A DNA stretch of 64,000 bases, from contig CP045203.1 in NCBI GenBank assembly GCA_009363175.1, positions 124,001 to 188,000 of the forward strand, given 5' to 3'. The position numbers and the translations under genes are program-made. Source of the DNA: Citrobacter telavivensis (lineage in GTDB: Bacteria; Pseudomonadota; Gammaproteobacteria; Enterobacterales; Enterobacteriaceae). Below the pieces are notes generated by a model. The model was given only the letters and a program-made list of their open reading frames with translations, was not told the DNA's origin and searched no databases. Positions 1 to 8,673 of this stretch are shown here, piece after piece (positions within the stretch are counted from its first letter, which is position 1; each line of letters begins with the position of its first letter).

Positions 1-1
1 T

Positions 2-1531
2 GCCGTCGATCCGCTATGTTTATCTCGGGATGATCTGAATGAACTTTTACAGGCATGTCGTGGTGATGGAGAGTCAAAAAATCGACGAGCTCTTGAATCG
101 ATCATCACTGCACTGGAAGGTGATTTCGATAAGCCTGTGAGCAGTTTTCCGGCATTCGGTCGTGTGTTACTACAGTATCTGAAGTCAAATCGAATTGATG
201 GCTGGATATACCGACGCGGTCATGACGGCAACCTGTACCCCGGTCTTGTTACAGCAATAAAAGAAGTAAAATCAGAAAAAAACTCTGACCGTCCCCCATC
301 ACTATTGTTACAAATCAGCTGGTATGGGTTCGGCGAATATTCGCACTCCAAAAAGGTTTACGGAACCCAGCTTACCGCCCTGAATTTCGAGCCTAATGAG
401 GTGGCGCGGCGCAGTGTCGCTAAGACACTGGCCGACCGTGATATCTACCATGAAACGCATGAGCTGAAACAAGAGTACCTGGAACAACTAACGCGGTTTA
501 AGGAAGTGGTCGACGGGCAATTTGGCAATCAGTTTAAAGCAACCGGCAGGGCTGTCAGAATGGAATCGTATAGCTACAGCGACCGGAATCTGGAAATAGC
601 AGGGCATAAACTGATACACGATTTGCCTGATAGTGAGTGCGATGCCTACGGTGCAGAAGTGGAGTCGCCTCTTTTTGAAGATGACCAGTTTGGCCTTTTA
701 CCCGAAATTCCTGTGCAGCGTTATTTTGATCTCTCGCTGCAAGACTTTATCTGGATACATGCCAATAACGTAGAACCATACAAGTATGATAAAGAACTGC
801 CAAAAAAGATGGTTTTGCCGGAAGACCACCGTGATTTACTCGATATACTGACCACGGATATCAGCGCTTTCACCAGCGATATTGTTGAAGGGAAAAGCGC
901 GGGTAACATCATCATGTGCGTGGGCTCACCCGGACTTGGGAAGACATTAACTGCTGAAGTGTATGCAGAGGTCATTGAACGGCCCCTGTACTCAATTCAT
1001 GCTGGCGCACTGGGAACCAACGCCGATGACATTGAGAAAAATCTGCGGACGATTCTGACCCGGGCTAAACGGTGGAACTGTGTCCTGCTTCTGGACGAAG
1101 CCGATGTGTTTGTCATGCAGCGTGGAGCATCACTGACTCAAAATGCCATCGTTGCGGAGTTCCTCCGTACACTGGAGTATTTCGATGGGTTGATGTTCAT
1201 GACAAGCAACCGGGGTAGTGACATCGATGAGGCTATCATACCAAGATGCGCTGCAATCATTCACTATGATGTGCCGGAGAAATCAGATGCCCAAAAGATC
1301 TGGAAGATTATGGGTGAGAACTTTGGCGTGAACATTCCTGATGAACTGGTCAGATCACTTGTAAACACTTACCCAGAACTTCCACCACGTGACATCAAGA
1401 TGTTGCTACGGCTCACGTTGCGAATGAGCGTGAAAGAGCAGGGGAGTGGTAGCATCCCGACACTGGATATTGTGCGGAAATGCGCGATGTTTCGTGGGAT
1501 AGAACGAAAGGGAAAAGAAAAAGCCCTGTGA
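2..1531 (+). CDS. AAA+ ATPase, 5' end outside window
   Basis: The frame is open from the first complete codon of the window, so the gene starts upstream and 509 residues are visible. The C-terminal half is an AAA+ module: Walker A GSPGLGKT near visible residue 307, Walker B LLLDEADVF near 362, a sensor-1-like MTSNR, and an arginine-finger-like IIPRC region followed by a helical lid. The N-terminal part matches nothing I recognise. Single-domain AAA+ proteins of this kind act as remodelling or unfolding ATPases, but the substrate is not evident. A run of small plasmid genes on the same strand follows. ATPase family is secure; the role is unknown. Confidence 0.85.
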   Translation, partial: AVDPLCLSRDDLNELLQACRGDGESKNRRALESIITALEGDFDKPVSSFPAFGRVLLQYLKSNRIDGWIYRRGHDGNLYPGLVTAIKEVKSEKNSDRPPSLLLQISWYGFGEYSHSKKVYGTQLTALNFEPNEVARRSVAKTLADRDIYHETHELKQEYLEQLTRFKEVVDGQFGNQFKATGRAVRMESYSYSDRNLEIAGHKLIHDLPDSECDAYGAEVESPLFEDDQFGLLPEIPVQRYFDLSLQDFIWIHANNVEPYKYDKELPKKMVLPEDHRDLLDILTTDISAFTSDIVEGKSAGNIIMCVGSPGLGKTLTAEVYAEVIERPLYSIHAGALGTNADDIEKNLRTILTRAKRWNCVLLLDEADVFVMQRGASLTQNAIVAEFLRTLEYFDGLMFMTSNRGSDIDEAIIPRCAAIIHYDVPEKSDAQKIWKIMGENFGVNIPDELVRSLVNTYPELPPRDIKMLLRLTLRMSVKEQGSGSIPTLDIVRKCAMFRGIERKGKEKAL

Positions 1532-1668
1532 TAACGATGCCGGGTTCGCCCGGCATACAACCTGCTGGCCCAGCCCAAAGCAATCCGAGTTCTTCAGCAA
1601 AAGCAGCAGCGTGTCGGAAATAACTGTGTTATAACAATTCAGGTGATCATGATGAGAAGTTGATAACA

Positions 1669-1893
1669 ATGTTTAAGCTAAGTCCCATAAGAAAAAAAAC
1701 AAACAAGCTGCATAAACTCCTTAATAACGGCTATCGTTTCGTAATCATGCATGAAGATGAAATTATTGAACCCTTCCGCTACGAAATAGAAGCCAGACGA
1801 AAACTATTCTTTGGCAGAAAACTCCTTTCTATTTCCGACCTCATCGACTCAATAAACGATAGTGTAAAAACCCAAGCAAAACGCGCCCCTTAA
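1669..1893 (+). CDS. hypothetical protein, 74 aa
   Basis: Small basic protein that I do not recognise. It opens with a lysine-rich stretch and contains an acidic HEDEII segment. ATG 1669 is preferred over the in-frame TTG at 1660 because a GAGAAG sequence lies at a suitable distance upstream. It follows the AAA+ gene after about 140 bases and precedes a shared-type promoter, so it probably ends a transcription unit. No membrane segment or signal peptide is visible. Confidence 0.5.
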   Translation: MFKLSPIRKKTNKLHKLLNNGYRFVIMHEDEIIEPFRYEIEARRKLFFGRKLLSISDLIDSINDSVKTQAKRAP

Positions 1894-1896
1894 CTA

Positions 1897-1925
1897 TTCG
1901 TCACCTGAATAACTCCAGCTATGAT
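1897..1925 (+). promoter_or_regulatory. shared-type promoter, site A
   Basis: The -35-like TTCGTC is followed by ACCTG, a 17-bp spacer and the -10 TATGAT, ending 32 nt before ATG 1958. It belongs to a seven-member set with the same spacing at 4023, 7827, 8154, 8611, 18018 and 20131. This copy has the best -10 hexamer but lacks the TG extension seen in four of the others. Confidence 0.65.
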
Positions 1926-1957
1926 AAACATTATTATCAAGCTTAAAGGTGATACTT

Positions 1958-2131
1958 ATGAAACCGTTTGGGATTTTCTATTCAGTAGAAGGCTGCACTT
2001 GTTCACTGTGCCGCTCGCGTGGCTATCGTAAAAACAATGCATACGATAGATCTCTTCGTGTAAGCAAACACCGCGCCCGTCAGCAGGCCAAGCGTGAAAT
2101 CCGCTCCGCCGTATTCAGCATCGACAATTAA
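1958..2131 (+). CDS. small cysteine-containing plasmid protein, 57 aa
   Basis: Protein of 57 residues with CTCSLC near the N-terminus, which could bind a metal, followed by an Arg/Lys-rich helix. ATG 1958 is chosen because AAAGGTG lies 8 nt upstream; the GTG at 1949 would overlap that ribosome-binding site. A shared-type promoter ends 32 nt before the start. The cysteine pair plus basic tail suggests a nucleic-acid-associated protein, which is inference only. I do not recognise the family. Confidence 0.55.
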   Translation: MKPFGIFYSVEGCTCSLCRSRGYRKNNAYDRSLRVSKHRARQQAKREIRSAVFSIDN

Positions 2132-2172
2132 GAAAGGTTGATGATAAATAAGAAGAATAACGAGGATAACAA

Positions 2173-2490
2173 ATGACTGATGAAAACCAAATAAAGGTGC
2201 TGTTTTGCATTCTGCGTCGTCGATTCGTGGATTATGTCCCTGAGTTTGAAAACTGTGTAGAAGAACGGGAAGTCATCAATGAAACGCCGAAGGGTTACCG
2301 TATGTCCGTCTCCTACGGCACATCAGTTTACCTGCACGCGGATTATGAGTTTTTCGAATCACGTCAGGCAGCGTATCAATGGTGCGCCCGCCGTGTGACC
2401 GCTAGCATTGAGAAGATGAAACAAAAAATGCAGGCGGCAGAAGCAACAAAAATAAAACTGATAGAAGCATCCGGGAACTGTGGCGAATAA
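2173..2490 (+). CDS. hypothetical protein, 105 aa
   Basis: Soluble 105-residue protein with AGGATAAC upstream of ATG 2173. It has an aromatic-rich middle and a C-terminal helix rich in Lys, Gln and Ala. Its end overlaps the GTG start proposed for the SprT-like gene by 11 nt, so the two are probably translationally coupled. I recognise no family and can assign no function. Confidence 0.6.
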   Translation: MTDENQIKVLFCILRRRFVDYVPEFENCVEEREVINETPKGYRMSVSYGTSVYLHADYEFFESRQAAYQWCARRVTASIEKMKQKMQAAEATKIKLIEASGNCGE

Positions 2491-3241
2491 GATGACACCA
2501 CGTCAAATTATCCTCTCACATATTACAGCTGAGAAAGCACTCCCACGAGGAACGCTGATCTGGTTATTCTACGAGAATGCCGATGATTTAATCAGCCTGA
2601 ATGAAGTGGGCGATAATCTTGAAAGGTGGCATCAACGAGTTGGGTCGCCTGAAGAAATTCAGGTGATACTGGATATGCCTGATGACGATTCAGAAGTCTG
2701 GCTATTCAGCCCAACAAAATTATTCTCCCCACGGGTAAAAACCCCCGTTCTGACAGCCAGAGATAGGGCAGTTGCTCGCTATGGCGTTTCTCGCGTTATG
2801 ACGGCGGAGAAAGTTGTTTTTCTGTATTCAGGGTATCTTCTGCACCTCTATAGACAGGCATATGGTTTCACCGGCCCTGCGCCTGAAGTTCGGGTCAACT
2901 GGAGTGCCAAACATTCATGGGGCGGCAGGAGCTCAATCACTATTTCACCATCGTCCATTTATCCTGACAGTGATACACCGCGCTATCGCTACCATGAGTA
3001 CGCACATATAGAGCAGCGTAAGGACATCGGAGCATTTTATTCAATCAATCAACTGGATCATATCAAAGGCGTAGTGGCACATGAGCTTGCGCACTTTTGC
3101 CAGCGCCACACTGGAAAAGATAATTTTAAATTTGGTTTTCCGGTACTCCCTGAAAAAGATTTCAGAACGGCTCATGGTGATGGGTGGCAGTTCTTGTATG
3201 CATTTTTCAGAACAGAATTAAATAAAAGAATTCAGCGATAA
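2480..3241 (+). CDS. SprT-like zinc metallopeptidase
   Basis: A 253-residue protein whose C-terminal half carries HELAH (near residue 200) and a later HGDGW about 30 residues on. This fits a gluzincin/SprT-type zinc site with two HExxH histidines and a third histidine ligand. SprT and Spartan relatives cleave DNA-crosslinked or other proteins, so a role in protecting plasmid replication is conceivable but inferred. The start is either GTG 2480, overlapping the previous gene, or ATG 2492 just after its stop. The N-terminal 100 residues are unassigned. No signal peptide is seen, so the protein is probably cytoplasmic. Confidence 0.7.
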   Translation: MANKMTPRQIILSHITAEKALPRGTLIWLFYENADDLISLNEVGDNLERWHQRVGSPEEIQVILDMPDDDSEVWLFSPTKLFSPRVKTPVLTARDRAVARYGVSRVMTAEKVVFLYSGYLLHLYRQAYGFTGPAPEVRVNWSAKHSWGGRSSITISPSSIYPDSDTPRYRYHEYAHIEQRKDIGAFYSINQLDHIKGVVAHELAHFCQRHTGKDNFKFGFPVLPEKDFRTAHGDGWQFLYAFFRTELNKRIQR

Positions 3242-3261
3242 CCCAAAAAAAGGCATAACCA

Positions 3262-3948
3262 ATGTACCTTCTTTCCATTTTATTATTTACATTTGTTTAT
3301 CTGTTATCCTTTAATTCTGTTATAGAGGAAAATAGAGACCGCTATTCCATACAGACTTTTGCAATAGTGATGATCACGATATTCCTGATATCAATGCCAG
3401 TAACAACAACTTTTGTGTCGTTGATGCTTGAAGAAAACCAGAGAGAGCATCGTGATTTGATTTCCTTCCTGCAAATCAATTCCGTTTGGTTCGCAGGAGC
3501 CGGGGGGCTGGTGGCTATCTTCTTGTCAGCCCTGACAATGGTTCGCCTGAAGCAAAAACGTATCCGTCACAAAACATCGAACCTTAACCTCATCGTTGTG
3601 GGCCTTTTCGCGGGCGTAGTCTCTTTTGCCAGCGCGTATAAGCATCTAGCTTTCTTCAGTGGGGATGATGCGGGAGTGTTTTTATATGAGGCTATACCAG
3701 CCATCGATGACATCGACTGTAACGCGCCAATACTCCTGGTGAAATGGGAACCTGACTCAAAGAAGCCAACTGCATGGCGATGCCCTACGGGCGTTGCATT
3801 CAATATCAATAGTCCTACTCCATTCCTACCTTGGGGTTCATATGAGGAAGGGGAGAGTTCAAAACTAAATGAAGTGATGACAATTTTGATGAAAAATGCG
3901 GTCAAAATCGAAAAACGTCGCCATCTTGATGTCATCATTACGAGCTAA
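3262..3948 (+). CDS. membrane protein with four predicted helices
   Basis: A 228-residue protein with four hydrophobic segments in the first 130 residues (roughly 1-20, 33-55, 73-95 and 107-128), then a soluble C-terminal domain of about 100 residues. The topology puts the C-terminal domain on the same side as the N-terminus. ATG 3262 follows the SprT-like gene after 20 nt, so they may share a transcript. An intrinsic terminator directly follows. I do not recognise the family. It could be an exclusion or stress membrane protein, but nothing in the sequence decides this. Confidence 0.6.
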   Translation: MYLLSILLFTFVYLLSFNSVIEENRDRYSIQTFAIVMITIFLISMPVTTTFVSLMLEENQREHRDLISFLQINSVWFAGAGGLVAIFLSALTMVRLKQKRIRHKTSNLNLIVVGLFAGVVSFASAYKHLAFFSGDDAGVFLYEAIPAIDDIDCNAPILLVKWEPDSKKPTAWRCPTGVAFNINSPTPFLPWGSYEEGESSKLNEVMTILMKNAVKIEKRRHLDVIITS

Positions 3949-3949
3949 G

Positions 3950-3981
3950 GCCTTGTAATCACTGGATTACAGGGCTTTTTT
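3950..3981 (+). terminator. intrinsic terminator
   Basis: An 11-bp stem (3950-3960 with 3965-3975, including one G-T pair), a 4-base loop and six T residues. It starts directly after the stop codon of the membrane protein gene and closes the unit that begins near 1958. Confidence 0.85.
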
Positions 3982-4022
3982 ATGTACCCGAAAAAAAAGA
4001 GACATTTTGTCCCCAAATACGC

Positions 4023-4051
4023 TTCGTCACCTGTTTGGTGTGTGTTTAACT
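4023..4051 (+). promoter_or_regulatory. shared-type promoter, site B
   Basis: TTCGTC followed by ACCTG, a 17-bp spacer and TTAACT with TG one base upstream (extended -10). It lies 55 nt before the ParB-like gene and just beyond the terminator at 3950-3981, as expected for a new transcription unit. Confidence 0.7.
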
Positions 4052-4106
4052 GGATTTACAGCAAGCAACGAACCTCGCGACACAATAACTAAAGCGGAGA
4101 AACACC

Positions 4107-5282
4107 ATGAACACCGACGTTAAAGCTATCTTCGAACAAAGCCGTACCCTGGAAAATCTGGAAGGCGCTGCGGTACTGATGCGCAGCTTAGACAAAGCGC
4201 CATCATCACTCCGAGCACTGAGCGATTTCGTAACCAAAGCGCGTAAAAGCGGCAATACGGAACAGTTCGAAGAAGCCGATATCGGGCGTAACAACGTCTT
4301 TGCGGTGAGCCCGTACTGGTTGTTTGTGGAAGAGGGACTGAACCTCCGCGACGTAAATTATGACCGTGCGGTAATGTTCAAACACGCTTATCTGGAACGT
4401 CCTCAGTCAGTGCCTGTCATCCGCGTTAAACCAGTAGTAGTGGAAGGCGTAACCCGCCTGAAAATCATTGATGGCCACCACCGTTTTGCTGGCCTGATGA
4501 TGGCGATTGCTGAGGGCGCGAGCTTCCAGAAAATCACCGTCGAGGAATTTGAAGGCGGCAAGGACGAAGAAGTCTACAACATGATCGAGAGCGCCAACTC
4601 CCTTCAGTTGAAGATGGTGGAACGCGCTGAAGGCTTCAAGCGCCTGATTGGCTGGGGTCACACCATTGAGTCGATTGCTCAGCGTCTGGGTGTCTCTCTG
4701 GTCACCGTTCGCCGCAGTATCGTGCTGGCAAACGCTGACTTCAGCATCAAGATGCTGGTGAAAGAAGATAAGGTATCTGGTGACGTTGCCGTTGACGTTA
4801 TTAACGAATGTCAGGGTACTGACCGCGACCCGTATGAAGTCCTGATGGAATCCCTGAAAAAGGCAGAAGGAGCTGGGAAAACCCGCGTCACTGCCAAATT
4901 CGTGAGTTCCAAGAAAAAGACTGGCCTGAAACCGAAAGTTATCCGTAAAACCTTCGACAGCCTGTTGCCAACCCTGAGCCAGCTGCGCGACCAGATCCCG
5001 CCGCAGCCGGAAGGTGAGCATGAAAATCAGATCGAAATTACGGAAACCGTGCCGGAAGAAGTCGTCTTACGCCTGACTCCTGAAATGGCCCGTACTCTGA
5101 TGGCTACCCTGGCTGAACTGGAATCAGCAAAACAGGCAGAAGATGCTGAAGCTAATGGTGACAACGACGGTGATAGTGCTGAAAACAACGGCGGTGCTGA
5201 CGATGCGACTGATGCCGATACCAATGGCGCTAACCAGCAGAATGGTGAAACTGAAGAGACTCAGCTGCACCCGGTGTACTAA
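4107..5282 (+). CDS. ParB-like DNA-binding protein
   Basis: A 391-residue protein with a ParB/sulfiredoxin-type N-terminal domain, including IDGHHRFAG near residue 121, in the position of the nucleotide-binding box of ParB. A helix-turn-helix follows near 188-208 (ESIAQRLGVSLVTVRRS). The last 70 residues are an acidic, low-complexity Asp/Asn/Glu tail, probably disordered. GGAG lies 8 nt before ATG 4107. No ParA gene is adjacent and no parS-like array is obvious, so a role as transcription factor or CTP-dependent DNA clamp outside partition is as likely as segregation. A shared-type promoter lies upstream. Confidence 0.75.
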   Translation: MNTDVKAIFEQSRTLENLEGAAVLMRSLDKAPSSLRALSDFVTKARKSGNTEQFEEADIGRNNVFAVSPYWLFVEEGLNLRDVNYDRAVMFKHAYLERPQSVPVIRVKPVVVEGVTRLKIIDGHHRFAGLMMAIAEGASFQKITVEEFEGGKDEEVYNMIESANSLQLKMVERAEGFKRLIGWGHTIESIAQRLGVSLVTVRRSIVLANADFSIKMLVKEDKVSGDVAVDVINECQGTDRDPYEVLMESLKKAEGAGKTRVTAKFVSSKKKTGLKPKVIRKTFDSLLPTLSQLRDQIPPQPEGEHENQIEITETVPEEVVLRLTPEMARTLMATLAELESAKQAEDAEANGDNDGDSAENNGGADDATDADTNGANQQNGETEETQLHPVY

Positions 5283-5289
5283 CCTCCCA

Positions 5290-5360
5290 GCAGGTCTTTA
5301 ACAGACCTGCATAAAATTCCTTTTCATTCTGATGGGCCGGATAAACCGGCTCATATTTTT
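5290..5360 (+). terminator. tandem hairpins after the parB-like gene
   Basis: A perfect 8-bp hairpin (GCAGGTCT/AGACCTGC, 5290-5310) is followed by a second hairpin at 5336-5350 and then a T run at 5356-5360. Together they probably end the parB-like transcript; the T run is short, so efficiency is uncertain. Confidence 0.5.
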
Positions 5361-5401
5361 GCACATATAAATGGCCGCATTTTGCTGTCTTAAATTTTTC
5401 G

Positions 5402-5977
5402 ATGATAGACAGGAGCGCATTAAAATATCAGGGTTATAGACTTTTTTGGATAGCAATGGGGGTCGCGTTGAATATTCAGACTAATTATATCGAGCTGCAA
5501 AATTGGCTCGAAAAGGCAAAAAGTATTTATTCCTCCGCAGGATGCCCGCACGAAAGAGTTGATGATGGCATTTTAAAAATTGCAATGCAGGTAGCGGCTA
5601 TTAGAAAAACAAAACCAGATATGCTGCATGTATTCCTTCAGGAGTTAATTACTGAGTTCAAGGGTTATAAACTCATTCAGTGCCGATTCAATAAATCCAA
5701 TTATGAGCATTTTGTTATGACCCCGGAAATTCAGATTCTGATCGGTGGTCTTATGGATAAAGCGTCAGAGGGAATAATGCTGGCTTCTATCTGCCACATG
5801 CTACAGGTAGATACGTTATCCGAACTTCTAAGCCTAATCCCAACGGGAATGCCAGACACCGATGTACTGGATGCGCTATGGCGTGATCAGAAGACGCCCG
5901 CAGGACTGAACCTGCTTGATGACTTCGTACTTCTGGATACCGTTGCGCTGGCTAATAAGCGGGGGATTGCTGCATGA
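5402..5977 (+). CDS. hypothetical protein, up to 191 aa
   Basis: Unrecognised soluble protein, mostly helical, with no clear motif. The ATG at 5402 has no convincing ribosome-binding site. An internal TTG near 5469, preceded by GGGGG, or the ATG at 5456 could be the true start, giving about 170 residues. Its stop overlaps the start of the next gene by 4 nt (ATGA), indicating translational coupling with 5974-6342 and probably with the dnaB-like gene. The context suggests a replication accessory role, which is inference. Confidence 0.55.
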   Translation: MIDRSALKYQGYRLFWIAMGVALNIQTNYIELQNWLEKAKSIYSSAGCPHERVDDGILKIAMQVAAIRKTKPDMLHVFLQELITEFKGYKLIQCRFNKSNYEHFVMTPEIQILIGGLMDKASEGIMLASICHMLQVDTLSELLSLIPTGMPDTDVLDALWRDQKTPAGLNLLDDFVLLDTVALANKRGIAA

Positions 5978-6342
5978 ATGTATCGGCGTTGATTAGTAGC
6001 CTCTATGTGACCGTTATCGCCGGGCAGGAGCTGGAAGCAAAAGCTCTGGAGCATCACGAACGCCGTACAGCTGGTCGATTTTGCCGAAAAACACTTTCTG
6101 TCCACGCGGTGAAGCGCAAGCCCGGGGTGGAATTTCTGGCGCGGCTGAAAGTCAATTACGCCCGCGCCAACCTGACAAACTGCGACCCCGGTACAGTAGC
6201 CGAGCTGAGGCTGGTGGGCCGCTCTGATGAAGCGAATGAGCTCTCTGAAGCAATTCTAAAGGCAATAGCATCCAGTTACCCGGAGTTGGTATCGGAATGC
6301 GCACGACAATTACAAAAACAAAAGCTATTCCAGAACCTCTGA
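5974..6342 (+). CDS. hypothetical protein, 122 aa, upstream of dnaB-like gene
   Basis: A basic protein of 122 residues that starts inside the stop of the preceding gene (ATGA overlap) and ends 8 nt before the helicase start. The GAGG that serves the helicase lies across its stop codon. It has no recognisable domain. The tight packing makes a three-gene operon likely, so a role linked to helicase loading is possible but not shown by the sequence. Confidence 0.55.
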   Translation: MNVSALISSLYVTVIAGQELEAKALEHHERRTAGRFCRKTLSVHAVKRKPGVEFLARLKVNYARANLTNCDPGTVAELRLVGRSDEANELSEAILKAIASSYPELVSECARQLQKQKLFQNL

Positions 6343-6350
6343 GGCCACTT

Positions 6351-7769
6351 ATGACTATGGCGGACATCTCGTTTACCGAAACAGGTGAGACAAAGCAAAC
6401 AGCTGAATACAGCTTAAAAACCCCTCCGCAATCGATAGAAGCGGAACAGTCCGTGCTGGGCGGGTTAATGCTTGAAAACCAGAGATGGGATGATGTGGCA
6501 GAAATCGTTAGTGAGCAGGATTTTAGTTCTCGACCGCATCGCTCAATTTTCTCTGCAATGAGATCGCTCGTTGCGAATCAATTCCCGATTGATTTGATAA
6601 CCCTCGCTGAGCACATCGAAAACGAGGGAGAAGGTAAGCTGGATAGTCTCGGCGGTTTCGCCTATCTGGCAGAACTGTCAAAAAATACGCCCAGTGCGGC
6701 AAATATAATTGCCTACGCGCAGATCGTCAGGGAACGTGCCGTAATCAGGGAAATGATAAAAGTTGCCAACGAAATAACCGAGGCCGGTTACAACCCGGAA
6801 GGTAGGACAAGTGACGAATTGCTTGATCTTGCAGAAAGCCGGATTTTCCAGATTGCAGAGCAAAGGGGAAATAAAAGCGGTGGGCCGGAAAATATCAGCA
6901 GCATTCTGGACAGAACCGTTACCAAGATTGAAGCCTTGTTCCAGCGTCCCCATGACGGGGTCACTGGAGTTGATACCGGCTACGTGGACGTGAACAAGAA
7001 GACAGCCGGTCTACAGCCCTCGGATTTGATTATTATCGCTGCCAGACCCTCAATGGGGAAAACTACGTTTGCAATGAACATCTGCGAGAATGTATCGCTG
7101 ACAAACGATAAGCCCGTCATGATTTTCAGCCTGGAAATGCCTACGGAACAGCTCATGATGCGCTCACTGGCATCGCTATCACGCGTCAACCAGACCAGCA
7201 TCCGAACCGGACAGCTCGATGACGAGGACTGGGCCCGGTTATCCGGCACAATGGGACTGCTGCTGGAAAAAAAGAACATTTACATTGATGACAGCTCTGG
7301 CCTAACACCTATGGACGTTCGCTCCCGGGCGCGTCGATTGTCCCGCGAACACGGTGGGCTTAGCCTCATTATGATCGACTACCTTCAGTTGATGCGTGTA
7401 CCGTCGTTATCTGACAACAGAACTCTGGAAATTGCTGAAATCTCCCGATCTCTGAAAGCACTGGCAAAAGAGCTGAATGTACCGGTAATCGCTTTATCGC
7501 AACTAAACCGCTCGCTTGAACAACGTGCCGATAAACGTCCGGTAAACTCAGATTTGCGAGAGTCAGGCTCCATTGAGCAGGATGCTGACCTGATCATGTT
7601 TATTTACCGTGATGAGGTCTATCACGAAAATAGCGATATGAAAGGTATAGCCGAAATTATCATAGGTAAACAGCGCAACGGGCCTATAGGGACAGTACGT
7701 CTCACATTTAATGGTCAATGGTCTCGATTTGATAATTATGGTGGCCCTGAGTATCATGATGACGACTGA
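6351..7769 (+). CDS. dnaB: plasmid replicative DNA helicase, DnaB family
   Basis: Full-length DnaB-type helicase of 472 residues. The N-terminal domain begins with the family motif PPQSIEAEQSVLGGLML. The RecA-like C-terminal domain has Walker A ARPSMGKTT near residue 232, Walker B LIMIDYLQLM, and the SQLNRSLEQR and DLRESGSIEQDADL segments of motifs H3/H4. The start at ATG 6351 is set by GAGG 8 nt upstream; an open frame further upstream overlaps the previous gene. DnaB forms hexameric rings that unwind the fork. A plasmid copy could replace host DnaB at the iteron origins, or be a phage-like inheritance. Family assignment is firm. Confidence 0.93.
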   Translation: MTMADISFTETGETKQTAEYSLKTPPQSIEAEQSVLGGLMLENQRWDDVAEIVSEQDFSSRPHRSIFSAMRSLVANQFPIDLITLAEHIENEGEGKLDSLGGFAYLAELSKNTPSAANIIAYAQIVRERAVIREMIKVANEITEAGYNPEGRTSDELLDLAESRIFQIAEQRGNKSGGPENISSILDRTVTKIEALFQRPHDGVTGVDTGYVDVNKKTAGLQPSDLIIIAARPSMGKTTFAMNICENVSLTNDKPVMIFSLEMPTEQLMMRSLASLSRVNQTSIRTGQLDDEDWARLSGTMGLLLEKKNIYIDDSSGLTPMDVRSRARRLSREHGGLSLIMIDYLQLMRVPSLSDNRTLEIAEISRSLKALAKELNVPVIALSQLNRSLEQRADKRPVNSDLRESGSIEQDADLIMFIYRDEVYHENSDMKGIAEIIIGKQRNGPIGTVRLTFNGQWSRFDNYGGPEYHDDD

Positions 7770-7826
7770 CCATAAAAGCTACTGACCTTATCCTGATATT
7801 TAATTAAAGGTTTTCGACTGTTTAAT

Positions 7827-7855
7827 TTCGCCAGCTGATTGGCCCGATAGATAAT
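7827..7855 (+). promoter_or_regulatory. shared-type promoter, site F
   Basis: TTCGCC followed by AGCTG, a 17-bp spacer and GATAAT. One base of the -35-like box differs from the other sites, but the ASCTG extension and exact spacing are kept. It ends 36 nt before ATG 7892. Confidence 0.6.
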
Positions 7856-7891
7856 GGTTCTACGGACAGCAATCTTTTATATAGGTGTAAA

Positions 7892-8092
7892 ATGAAAACG
7901 ATACTCTCAGCTTTATTATTCGTTGTTTCATGGAATGCACTGGCACAGGATGAGGGAAATAGTGGTGATAAAAAGCAACAGGCAACGGCAACTATTCAAA
8001 TTTCGATTACAATTTTACCCGAACCGGTAAAACCAAAGATCACCAAAGAACAGGTGAGTGATACGCTAACCGTCATTTCTTATGAATGGTAG
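7892..8092 (+). CDS. small exported protein, 66 aa
   Basis: A 66-residue protein with a clear signal peptide (MKTILSALLFVVSWNALA, predicted cut after ALA). The mature part of about 48 residues is polar and strand-prone with no cysteine. Start ATG 7892 lies behind AGGTG. The shared-type promoter at 7827-7855 is directly upstream, so an exported protein belongs to the same regulon as the DNA-processing genes. The function is not recognisable; a conjugation or surface-related role is speculative. Confidence 0.6.
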   Translation: MKTILSALLFVVSWNALAQDEGNSGDKKQQATATIQISITILPEPVKPKITKEQVSDTLTVISYEW

Positions 8093-8153
8093 CATCCAGA
8101 CAACCAACGGTTAAGCCTGCTCCAGCAAAGAAAAGTATCTTTCTGAACATCAC

Positions 8154-8182
8154 TTCGTCACCCGAATGCCTCGTGATTTAAT
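8154..8182 (+). promoter_or_regulatory. shared-type promoter, site C
   Basis: TTCGTC followed by ACCCG, a 17-bp spacer and TTTAAT with TG one base before it. It ends 36 nt before ATG 8219. Confidence 0.7.
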
Positions 8183-8218
8183 AAGTAAACAAACCGGACA
8201 ATATTCACGAGGTGTTTT

Positions 8219-8584
8219 ATGACAAATGAAACTCAGAACAACGCATCCGCACCTGAAGAGTTAATCACGCGTATATCGCAGGTCATTAAACGCAAGGATG
8301 GATCTGAAGTGAAAATTACTGCTCAGGCTGCGTTCGGTGCAGGGTTAACTCGCTCTATCGATGTATATGTTCTTCGTCGGGATAATGCTGATTCAAACTG
8401 GCAAGGTTGCAGTAATCGACCAAAAGCAGGATGGCGGAATATGTCTGTAGATGAATATATCCGTGAAGGGCGCTCTGAAATGCTTAAGGCAGTTACGCCG
8501 GGAGAAATTCTAAAGCTCACAAATGCCATTGGCAAACCAATGAGTTGTCTTGATCAATTATTTCCATCCCCGATTACTAAATAA
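8219..8584 (+). CDS. hypothetical protein, 121 aa
   Basis: Soluble 121-residue protein starting at ATG 8219 behind an ACGAGGTG ribosome-binding site. It has a strand-rich first half (a KRKDGSEVKITAQAAFG stretch) and a helical C-terminus. It is transcribed from its own shared-type promoter. I recognise no family. Its position directly before the PAPS-reductase-like gene may be functional or coincidental, because that gene has its own promoter of the same type. Confidence 0.55.
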   Translation: MTNETQNNASAPEELITRISQVIKRKDGSEVKITAQAAFGAGLTRSIDVYVLRRDNADSNWQGCSNRPKAGWRNMSVDEYIREGRSEMLKAVTPGEILKLTNAIGKPMSCLDQLFPSPITK

Positions 8585-8610
8585 ATCATTAAATAATACC
8601 GCTGGCCTTA

Positions 8611-8639
8611 TTCGTCAGCTGGTACGCCCGTGTTTAAAT
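8611..8639 (+). promoter_or_regulatory. shared-type promoter, site D
   Basis: TTCGTC followed by AGCTG, a 17-bp spacer and TTAAAT with TG one base upstream. It ends 34 nt before ATG 8674 of the disrupted PAPS-reductase-like gene. Confidence 0.7.
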
Positions 8640-8673
8640 AAATATACAAAACGAATAAATAAACAGGTGAACC

